Shown piece by piece: positions 59,060 to 64,000 of a stretch of DNA of 64,000 nt. Every line of letters starts with the position of its first letter. Within the stretch, counting starts at the first letter, position 1. Where the stretch lies: positions 1,117,501-1,181,500 of the forward strand of contig JAUTXW010004699.1 of assembly GCA_030620095.1 (NCBI GenBank), read 5' to 3'. Below the pieces are notes generated by a model. The model saw only the letters and a program-made list of their open reading frames with translations. It was not told the origin of the DNA and made no database searches. This DNA comes from Kuschelorhynchus macadamiae (taxonomy: Eukaryota; Arthropoda; Insecta; Coleoptera; Curculionidae). The position numbers and the translations under genes were made by a program.

Positions 59060-60478
59060 TATAAAGTGTCCGATTTTGACAAATGTCACTGAATCATTAA
59101 ATATGTAATAGACAATGAGTTTAATTATTATATAAATAATGAAATATTAAATTAATGTGTTAATGTTACGTTTTGTCGATAATAATAGTTATTTGTTATT
59201 ATATCAAACCGTTTATAAATAAATTATACCAAACTTTTAAACTTTGTTTTATTTTTATAAACCACGTGTCCGGGTGAAAATTTATAAAGAAGTGAAGCAC
59301 CATTTTCAACCTTGTTATTTAAATTTTTATAAAAAAAAATAAAGTTTCAAATATAGTGTAAAATATTATACAGGGTGTTTCAGAACCACCAAAAAGTTTC
59401 GATTTTTTTATTGAAACATCTTGCATTTTAATACATTTATTTATTTTTTTTATTATTGATTTCTTGATAAAAGTTGGTGGTTCAAAAAAAATTTTTTTGA
59501 TAGTAATAAACTTTAGATCAGGATGTTCAATAAAGTGGATTTCATTAACAATTTCAAAAAAAATAAAATTTTTGTGACGGTAGTTTTAAGGGCCAATCGT
59601 AAATATAAACTGGGTAAAATTTTTTATATTATAGTTATGGAGATATTTAAGGTCAAACAGCAAAAAAACATTTTCTTCTATTTAAATTTTTTCCTTAGCT
59701 GTTACTAATATGACATAACTAATACTAAACCTGTATTTACGATTTTTTATGGCCTTCAAAGCGGTCGCCGCAGTTTTTAATTTTTGAAATACACATTTTC
59801 TCATCTTTTGAATGCCGTGTATATCTGACTTAAAGTTGAATATTGTGAAAACTATTTTTTCGACAAGCACTAAGTTTATCAAGAACAAAATTTTTTAAGA
59901 AATTTTTTCCACGACATATCTAAATTAATTGTTTTCAAGTTATTACTAAAACTCTTCCTTTTGCAATGTGAAGTCGTTCCTGTCCATCTTAGAACAAAAA
60001 ACTGTCGTATCCATCATACTAATATTTGGGCTCAAAAAAATATAGCAAATAATACATTATCTCAAAAATAGCTACGCCACTGACAGCGTTGCAATTTTCA
60101 CCGCAAACTATTCTTTATGCGATCAGTCCGTCTTTTTTCCACTCATACAGAACAACAAATTGATGTTTGAGTCTATTTATTTCATTTTCATGAATGAAAT
60201 GCGGGGTCTATTTCTTTTTGACGTCATTGGGTTTACTAGTTATTAACTTGTAATTGTAACGATCTTCTTTCAGGTTTAAAACCATTTTTGATGCAACTAG
60301 GAGTTTTGAAAATAAATATAATCCTTTAGAAGAGGACGCAGATATTCATACTGAATTAACAGAAGATTTAAAATTTAGTCGGAAAGAAATGTATAAAAAT
60401 TTTATAGATATTTGCAAAGGGGAACAAGATATTTTATGCAGGTCCGCAAATATTTTACATGTTCTGGGATCAGTTACA
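40542..60478 (+). CDS. TMEM94: TMEM94 (KIAA0195 / ERMA) orthologue, 5' part, continues beyond the window
   Basis: Seven exons join in phase: 40542-40654, 51252-51480, 53856-54045, 54597-54759, 55086-55253, 55767-55907, 60274-60478 (1,209 nt, 403 residues, no stop). They align in order with the N-terminal third of vertebrate TMEM94: GL-STR-AL helix, WxxxxS motif and two membrane segments, YP-L..PFSP...W..RDG.L.NLP..LL..DII..RPGQ (actuator-like), LETP helix, two more membrane segments, and LHxLGSVT. TMEM94 is a P-type-ATPase-like protein of the endoplasmic reticulum reported to act in magnesium uptake. The window stops just before the family's DKxG-like motif. Intron 1 is 10.6 kb and full of retroelements; intron 2 holds an intact mariner. 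Confidence 0.93.
41011..41165 (+). mobile_element. LINE fragment
   Basis: Reads GIPVDQHLSWNNYMEYICKK then LLNNFAILQLRDFVGLKS, the post-RT segment of the family also present at 42240-42460 (GVSIDQHLSW...). It lies in TMEM94 intron 1. Confidence 0.72.
41650..42480 (+). mobile_element. LINE fragments, RT with FADD
   Basis: Plus-strand pieces in order: a linker SDVPLETFNSLLQQYFNIAF...SWTTKGLRLSS (41680-41810), then WIKSYLLDRSQTVKLSEADG (41850), a frame break near 41955, then LGPRLFLLFINDLPLL, TLFADDTSMVVEA and FLGVSIDQHLSW. Same family as 41011-41165. The internal part of the RT (palm and fingers) is deleted between about 41825 and 41850. Dead. Confidence 0.78.
42600..43370 (+). mobile_element. 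Second LINE fragment, RT to C-terminal segment
   Basis: Contains AFDCVSHSLL-like, VLGPLLFLLYINDLAFVDIH, TLFADDTS and, in one open stretch (42999-43364), SVSKFLSVNIGSNIKFNQHI and YHSLVESHLRYGIAL. Many frameshifts. It follows the previous LINE piece directly, so two insertions or a tandem rearrangement. Confidence 0.75.
43690..44540 (+). pseudogene. Decayed DD41D mariner transposase
   Basis: Open pieces resemble the intact mariner at 52102: RVQEILKKHKYHPYKF (HTH region), then after several stops FYIFEGNLTANRYIEIL, EIYFQQDGAPPHNSGMTRLF, IGPNGPIRWPPRSPDLSILD and FFLWGYLENRIYKDHY. The second and third catalytic Asp (QQD..., SILD) are 41 residues apart. The first Asp region (VIWSDEAHISNSGI) is in another frame. 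It lies in TMEM94 intron 1. Inverted ends were not found. Confidence 0.8.
44976..45250. repeat. MITE-like dispersed repeat
   Basis: Runs from 'gactacgccactggatcc' to 'aaatccggacaccctgtac', with an end in 'acaccctgtac' typical of small insect DNA elements. 'gctacgccactg' recurs at 60072. The open frame on the minus strand has no recognised domain. Confidence 0.5.
45490..46225 (+). mobile_element. LINE 3' end
   Basis: Reads LLNSLFVLQKRVVRYICKGN, RDPWRPLFKSKELLTLTPLF and, after a break, SLIYESRRMFNHLPAVVRSC...KKLLAEKTYYELGN: the C-terminal end of a Jockey/CR1-like ORF2, close kin of the minus-strand copy at 47233-47649. The 3' end is near 46225 (ataataaagcatattttg). Confidence 0.82.
45938..46081. 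repeat. 72-bp tandem duplication in a LINE 3' UTR
   Basis: Two direct copies, each starting 'ataccttttaatattgtgca' and ending 'gattctttttttct', differing at a few bases. Confidence 0.85.
46691..46736 (-). ncRNA. Hammerhead-ribozyme-like motif
   Basis: On the minus strand: CTGATGA (46731-46725), one extra T, stem II GCTAAC-TTG-GTTAGC (46723-46709), GAAA (46708-46705), a very short CGCGC-type stem III, then GTC (46699-46697) as cleavage triplet. Stem I is TCTG (46735-46732) pairing with CAGA (46696-46693). Such minimal type-I hammerheads are known in Penelope-like and other retroelements. The extra T between CTGATGA and stem II departs from the classical core, so activity is uncertain. Confidence 0.6.
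46846..49330 (-). mobile_element. 5'-truncated LINE, minus strand
   Basis: On the minus strand: a linker with SAKDLYYTERLERSDNRQRE and SADEINNYYCSV (49145-48759), the RT (48737-48018: FPPCLKTAKVIPLFKGGD, NYRPISLLSTLSKIIEKLVK, NQFGFQCNKST, AVFYDLSKASDCVSHDILRR, GVPQGSVLGPVVFLLYLNDL, FADDTTIL), a connection region (47879-47637) and the C-terminal end (47649-47233: RDSCRPLF...HTRQRHNLPLP...FNHLP). The 3' tail is 'agcatattttgactttgatt' plus further TTTGACTTTG units. Several stops; DLSKA replaces the usual DLSKAFDC pattern with ASDC. It lies in TMEM94 intron 1. Confidence 0.87.
47071..47167. repeat. Complex (TACA/TA)n microsatellite
   Basis: Runs of 'catatacacatacatacaca' type within the 3' UTR of the minus-strand LINE. 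Open frames here are repeat artefacts. Confidence 0.9.
49335..51250. other. TMEM94 intron 1, right part
   Basis: AT-rich, no gene or motif recognised. A short open frame at 50582-50782 has one hydrophobic stretch and no known relatives that I can name. Confidence 0.45.
51252..51480 (+). CDS. TMEM94: TMEM94 exon 2, first membrane hairpin
   Basis: After TTTTTTTGTAG the exon reads KTKNLAWIRDTFSSRSKYTT, then two hydrophobic segments (WISASFQLWASLALILGYWM and EAFIICILLIVNLIIELY) and DNKLRHNE before GTAAGT. Vertebrate TMEM94 has the same pattern: basic segment, W, two membrane helices, then a basic cytoplasmic turn. It leaves in phase 0. Confidence 0.9.
51591..53531 (+). mobile_element. Intact-looking DD41D (rosa-type) mariner with 294-bp inverted repeats
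   Basis: Flanked by TA at 51589-51590 and 53532-53533, the Tc1/mariner target duplication. Ends are inverted: caggcttatccaaattaagt (51591) and its complement at 53531 (ctgtcttatccaaattaagt). The repeats extend about 294 bp (51591-51884 and 53238-53531) with only a handful of differences. It encloses one uninterrupted transposase ORF. It lies in TMEM94 intron 2 (51481-53855) in the host gene's orientation. Confidence 0.95.
52102..53172 (+). CDS. Mariner transposase, DD41D (rosa-type), uninterrupted
   Basis: ATG at 52102, 356 codons, stop at 53170. N-terminal helix-turn-helix part (MGFTHEEKCDMLESYLVCRK; later SYGSVHRILKKYKF). The catalytic core has YILWTDESNFSNSG (first Asp), HFQQDGAPAH (second) and PPRSPDMTPPDIFLWGYLKD (third). 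The second and third Asp are 41 residues apart, which is DD41D rather than the DD34D of classical mariner. The usual 'TPLDFFLWG' is 'TPPDIFLWG' here. The enzyme would cut and paste at TA sites. Length is normal and no frame break is seen, so it may be active or recently was. An upstream start in the same frame has no ATG, so 52102 is the start. Confidence 0.93.
   Translation: MGFTHEEKCDMLESYLVCRKSSLRAKKYYAELYPLRIQPHERYFLRLYRKFRANDTVFAKTRAKKDFIISEATEIAVIAYFEAYPENSIPDIVKDSNFSYGSVHRILKKYKFIPYKYLPVQALLPGDPERRIVFCEWYLNFCRQNVNNFRYILWTDESNFSNSGMYNRKNHHYWSRENLLLVHPIAPQVRFSFNVWCGLIGSRIVGPFFYEGSLTGERYLAFMSEILNNFLDELDLISRQNLHFQQDGAPAHNYRGTYQLLSTFFNAQWIGTNGPIQWPPRSPDMTPPDIFLWGYLKDQIYKQRYEDVNDLKAAVREKIHQIDGRTILKAVRAVQKRAQKCIEERGGVFEHLLRKN
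53856..54045 (+). CDS. TMEM94: TMEM94 exon 3, actuator-like segment
   Basis: Begins IPNRVQRVLDRMQKEMNFVD, then YPNLYTPFSPCITLQWTFRD and GKLINLPWALLVKDDII. It matches the family block YPDL..PF.P...L.W.YRDG.LVNLP..LLV.GDII, the counterpart of the P-type ATPase segment before the actuator core. It ends in phase 1 at GTAAGC. Confidence 0.95.
54597..54759 (+). CDS. TMEM94: TMEM94 exon 4
   Basis: Completes Val and reads RPGQVSPGYCEALDKQTEYP, then ILHAKEIFAPSLQNANEIF and RKPLDAKKYR. RPGQ directly after DII is invariant in the family. The rest is the variable loop before the LETP helix. It enters in phase 1, leaves in phase 2 at GTATGT. Confidence 0.93.
55086..55253 (+). CDS. TMEM94: TMEM94 exon 5, LETP helix and third membrane segment
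   Basis: Reads LLETPYLYNLKLSLEEALDR, PITQHNQQRHFV and the hydrophobic VIECIVLPTMFVLVFVANAF. Matches the vertebrate LETPVIDNI...AL.RP.T..DNERF...AVP.V..GFLI.NA.R. It enters and leaves in phase 2 at GTAAGC. Confidence 0.95.
55767..55907 (+). CDS. TMEM94: TMEM94 exon 6, fourth membrane segment
   Basis: Reads YFYFQQYLGHYSVANMFFIS then NAILPLLPIVFPLVWNFSNY. LPLLP..FP..W corresponds to the ILPLLFPVLW helix of vertebrate TMEM94, with a proline as in the P-type ATPase M4 helix. It enters and leaves in phase 2; donor GTAAGT. Confidence 0.95.
56529..56593 (+). CDS. Orphan THAP-like first exon
   Basis: ATG at 56529 opens MVRTCFICRKRDNLNPEVCF, then Arg and a strong donor CGAAG|GTAAGT in phase 2. THAP zinc-finger proteins begin just like this (M-x-x-x-C-x-x-C, then F.rFP), and intron positions right after F.R are common. 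The region upstream (56300-56480) is GC-richer with CGs and could be its promoter. No second exon was found up to 60.27 kb. It lies on the sense strand of TMEM94 intron 6. A nested gene, a piece of a THAP-bearing transposon, or a lost duplicate are all possible. Confidence 0.55.
59010..59063. repeat. (AT)n microsatellite
   Basis: Nearly uninterrupted AT dinucleotides, ending in acacatatatat. Confidence 0.93.
59369..59915. repeat. Dispersed repeat, copy 2 (longer)
   Basis: Starts at 'acagggtgtttcagaaccac', a typical insect DNA-element end, and includes the 'gaaatacacattttctcat ... gtgtatatctgactt ... tatcaagaacaaaat' part shared with 781-960. Confidence 0.6.
60274..60478 (+). CDS. TMEM94: TMEM94 exon 7, just before the DKxG-like motif
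   Basis: After TTCTTTCAG reads FKTIFDATRSFENKYNPLEE, then a cytoplasmic segment and SANILHVLGSVT before GTAAGT in phase 0. LH.LGSVT is immediately followed in vertebrates by the DKQG motif that stands in for the P-type DKTG site. That codon block should open the next exon; I found no candidate in 60479-64000. Confidence 0.92.
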
Positions 60479-60829
60479 GTAAGTATGGTTTTAGAATAGC
60501 ATGTTAATGAATGCAATTTCTTTCAAATATTTTTGAACACTCTTAATGTATTTTTTCCATATGCAGGGTGTTTCGCAATGGTGGTCAAACTTTTAGTTCC
60601 ATATTTCTTACATAGAAATAAGAATTAAATTGAAATATTATAAACATATCAGTCCTCAGAGCTTTCATTGCTGAGATAGGCTCCTGTGAAGGTGCCGCCA
60701 AAAAGCAATTTTTTAAATTTTGGTAATGGTATTGGTTTCTAAAATAATGTTCTGTTTTTTGTTTGCACTTAATTTATACATTAAAACACAAACACAAATC
60801 TGTCTTCTTCCTTCTTGTGATGGTCTTAG

Positions 60830-61160
60830 GGCTTAGGGATGTTTGGTAAACCATAGAGATGGAGTAACTTGCTATGATGTGGCGATAGTTTACTGGGTAT
60901 TTTTTTTGGCATGTAGCCTCTATATTTCCTGAATGATCTGCACACATTTCCTTTGATTGTTTTGATACCTGTGGGATCTTTCTAAAGGATTCTAGAGTTT
61001 TTTATTGTCAAGACTTTTTCCATCTTCGGTCGTTTGTTTCGGTGTCCATAACTACTGTAGCATTCGCTTTATCTGCAGAAAGAATCTTGATGTAACTGTC
61101 TTTCTGGAGAAGCTTAAGTATTCTTTCTACTTGTTTGGATGTAACAATTGCTATTTTTGT
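60830..61160 (-). mobile_element. Penelope-like element fragment, minus strand
   Basis: On the minus strand reads KILSADKANATVVMDT, matching the 'ADKGNATVVMD' segment at the N-terminal side of Penelope-like reverse transcriptases. Downstream, YRHIIASYSISMVYQTS is like the 'P..YGLPK.HK' region after decay. Frame breaks. It lies just downstream of TMEM94 exon 7. Confidence 0.65.
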
Positions 61161-61849
61161 CTTTTTATCCAAACTGTCAGTATTTTATGCTGGAATTAAT
61201 TTGCTTCAGGCTAAGGGATGTTGATGATTTCAACAGTTGCGATTATTTCTAAAAGTAGAGAGCGTTTTGGTGCCTCCGCAAAAAAAATTTTTTTACATAG
61301 GGTGCATTAGTGGCAAAAACGAAAGTTCATAGAAGCATTTTTCATAGAAACGAATCAAGGTATATCGTCGATATTCCTAATGTGTGGAAGTCGCTTCTAG
61401 CTCAAACTAATCTCTTCAGACTTCACGGTTAACAAGGGGCAGAGATATCACTCATCACTGCACAAATCTTGTATATAAGCCCGTAGCTTTAGAGTTAGAG
61501 TTAGTATTTAGTTTACACTTGAAAACGATGAAACCAAACAAAATAAAAACAATGCTAGTCCAACAGAAGGAGTTTAGTGAAATACTAGTAACAATGTAAT
61601 GGTTCAATCATCCATTTACAATCTACTTATTTCAACATCTTTTAAATTGTGTGTCGTCAACATTAGCGAATTGATGATAGTACTCGCTTTATTATGAATA
61701 CTTTTTATTTTTATTATAATTTTTACATAGAAAAATAAGGATTAAATAAATTATTTAAGGGACTGTCAAGTTGCGGGAGGAAAGCTAGCGCATAATTGCC
61801 ACCTATTGATACAATAGCGCTTACATAAACACCAGGTTTATAAAATACA

Positions 61850-63300
61850 GTAAGCATATTCGATTATTAGTAACAGAAGAAATAGTCGGACAAAAACAGT
61901 TAGGTAAAAAATTCATTCTAACTTTTGTTGAATGGACTTCTACAGCAAACAAACACTTCATGAACATAAGTGTCCATAGCCCCCAACAATTTTGGAACCT
62001 TGGACTCATTAGATTCAAGAACTCTATGACGGCGGAAGCACGAGTAGAAATGGTTGAAAAACGTATTTTTGAGCACAAGTTATCCTTATCCGAGGATAAA
62101 GTTTGTATAACTACAGGTGGGGCAAGCACAATGACGAAAGTTGGCAAACTTATCACTCCTAATCAGCAGTTAGGTATGGCACACGGGATTCGACTAGCTG
62201 TAACGGACGTATTATACAAAAGACACGTACAGTTTTCCGAACTAGGTACTTCTCAAGGGGGTTCCTCAGATGACGAAGACGAAGAATGTGTGGATGACAC
62301 TGATGACAATGACAATGAGATTTGTGAAGAAAGTGAAAATCTTACTGGGATAGAGATTTCTGAAAGTTGTGATATCCATTCAATTATTTCCAAAGTAATA
62401 AAAATAGTAAAATGCTTTAAGAGGTCACATACAAAAAACAACATTTTGCAAAATCATGTGCATACTGAACATGGAAAAGAACTTAAACTCCTGTTGGATT
62501 GTAAAACAAGATGGAGCAGTTTGTTCATAATGTTGCAACGATTTCTCCTTCTGAAAAACTGCATTAAAAAGGCAATGACCGATTTAAACATGACACATGG
62601 AGCCGAAGCCGAATTTAATTTAATAAGGGAAATAGTCTTAATATTAGATCCCATAAAAACAGCTGTAGAGGCATTGTGTCAGCGAGATATGAATTTATAC
62701 AATTGTTCTAAAATTTATGTTGTCTGAAATCAAAAAAATTCAGTCTCTTTTAAGTACACAGTCAGATATGCAACTAAGAACAAGAATTAAGCAACGAAGA
62801 ACTGTTTTATCCTCGATCCTAGGATATTTGCACAAGACTACAGAAATTGGGACAGACGAACTAGATGAACTATTTATAGCGCCTAACAAGAAAAAAATCC
62901 AACAAGAAACTTTAATCAAATCAAATCAAAAATTCTGTAAAGTCTACTTCCACTGCTTCCACTAGTACATCAAGTGTTATAAGTGACGTCGAAGAAGATG
63001 AGGTTCCTCTTGCCGATTTATTGAAAAAGGAGGTACCCCTAAAAGAGAAATTAAAAGAAGCCCTAGAAAAATCCTTAAAACCTCAAATACCTCAAATAAA
63101 GTACGAGAATATCAGTTTATCCAAAATAAGACTAGCGAGGTTTCCATTTGCAGTTGGCATATGACATGCTCATGACAATACCTCCTACCAGCGTGGAGGC
63201 TGAAAGGACCTTTTCAAATGCTGGAATTTTATGCAACCAAATAAGGTCCAGTTTAAATGACCATACCCTTAACCAGCCAGTTTTTTAAGACATTTTTTTA
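61850..63300 (+). pseudogene. Decayed hAT transposase (ZBED-like)
   Basis: An open stretch at 61885-62727 reads VEWTSTANKHFMNISVH, RIFEHKLSLSEDKVCITTGG, AHGIRLAVTDVLY (RNase-H-like core; the usual 'DNA.NM' is 'TGGASTM'), an acidic insert, then DCKTRWSSLFIMLQRFL. After frame breaks near 62720 and 62945 come DVEEDEVPLADLLKKE and the hAT dimerisation block IPPTSVEAERTFSNAGILCN...IRSSLNDHTL (63180-63270). The BED finger end was not found. A possible right end is 'cccgggattgaatgccttag' near 63645. No left end or duplication seen. Confidence 0.82.
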
Positions 63301-63309
63301 AAAAACAAG

Positions 63310-64000
63310 GGGAGAAACAAGGTTAGGCTTTTTTTTACGGAAAGAATAATATTTTTAAGGTTTTTAAATTTTATTGTTTATGTTTTTATGTTCCTTTTGG
63401 CCAATGAGGCCAAAAATTCAATGAGGATAATAATTATGATTTATTTTTGTTATTAAAATTTAAATTACGGAAAAGCCTACAATATACATTTGTTGTGTTA
63501 TGTTATTTTTTGAAATAAATGAATTTAAATAAATTGTGTTTTTACTTAGGTAATAATGAACAAATTTTTAACTTTTTTTTTTGAATCCCGGAGTCAATCC
63601 CGGGATGAAAAATTATGATCCCGAAATCCCGGGATTGAATGCCTTAGTAGTTTTACTCAAATTTGGTTAATTACTTAATAAAAAATAATGTGTCAGCTTT
63701 ACAGAGCTCTATCTCAGAAATGGAGAATTTGCTGATCCAAGTTTATAGGAACTTTTTTTCCTTATTTTCACGTAAGGAATTTGCAACGACCTTTTCGAAA
63801 CACTCTTCGCCAGTGTTTATGTAATAGTTATTTGCCGTTTCTTTACAGTTTTTTTTTTCATTTCAGTTGTGACATGATTTATTTAAATATACATATAAAC
63901 GTTAAAAGCAATGATTGCAAATATTCATATCGGTAACCGATCTCTAACATGAGCAATGGATCTGATTTTTAATTTGAGTAACGGATCCAGTCAGCTACCA
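63310..64000. other. Right flank, no gene recognised
   Basis: AT-rich. 63583-63650 contains three 'tcccggga/cccggga' palindromic cores, probably the sub-terminal part of the hAT element. The last 60 bp carry two similar phrases, 'gagcaatggatctgattttt' and 'gagtaacggatccagtc', possibly the start of a repeat. Confidence 0.4.

Larger units (their letters stand above)
56600..60270. other. TMEM94 intron 6, mostly unassigned
   Basis: AT-rich. Contains an (AT)n run, a dispersed repeat at 59360-59910 and 'gcacgtagccaggatttcaa' (57943), a phrase often seen in insect repeats. No exon recognised. Confidence 0.45.

Noticed and set aside
60480..64000. TMEM94 exon 8 with the DKxG-like motif
   Set aside because: I looked for an acceptor followed by a V-L-x-x-V-D-K pattern and found none; it is probably beyond the right edge.

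Overview
The window looks like insect nuclear DNA. It is very AT-rich, has two conserved intron-rich host genes and a heavy load of transposable elements. A beetle is my guess, but the order is inference. No prokaryotic features (operons, ribosome binding sites, CRISPR) are present.

Host gene 1 is on the minus strand, from 29185 to beyond the left edge. It is the insect xmas / GANP (MCM3AP, Sac3-like) mRNA-export scaffold. I could place 18 coding exons whose phases join without a break (about 1,227 residues). In order they encode an RRM-like domain, a basic linker, the Sac3/GANP signature and helical domain, a region with 13 copies of an N/S-I/L-F motif ('NIFA'), a long charged coiled coil, and the start of the C-terminal part. 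Host gene 2 is on the plus strand, from 40542 to beyond the right edge. It is the orthologue of TMEM94 (KIAA0195, ERMA), a P-type-ATPase-like membrane protein of the endoplasmic reticulum. Seven phase-consistent exons give 403 residues, ending just before the place where the family carries its DKxG-like motif. The two genes are head to head, with about 11.4 kb between start codons.

Most of the rest is mobile DNA in introns and in the intergenic gap. From left to right: LINE fragments and a 62-bp-arm palindrome (4.4-5.1 kb); a 200-bp direct repeat pair (5.5/6.7 kb); a nearly complete LINE with PHD-like ORF1 and EN-RT ORF2, both broken (12.2-16.4 kb); small MITE, Penelope-like and LINE relics (18-19 kb); a LINE at 24.4-28.2 kb interrupted by a 2.2-kb element with 16-bp inverted ends and sub-terminal GAATCTCC-type arrays; a 3.8-kb hAT nested inside a small hAT-like MITE, both with intact 8-bp target duplications (30.0-34.3 kb); a 0.58-kb tandem duplication (34.3-35.4 kb); an opposed pair of tRNA-like SINE heads (39.0-39.4 kb); a cluster of LINE fragments and a dead DD41D mariner (41-46 kb); a hammerhead-ribozyme-like hairpin (46.7 kb); a minus-strand LINE (46.8-49.3 kb); an apparently intact DD41D (rosa-type) mariner with 294-bp inverted repeats (51.6-53.5 kb); an isolated THAP-like first exon (56.5 kb); a Penelope-like fragment (60.8-61.2 kb); and a decayed hAT transposase (61.9-63.3 kb).

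Exon boundaries were set by reading GT/AG sites and checking phase. Family names come from recognised motifs, not from a database search.
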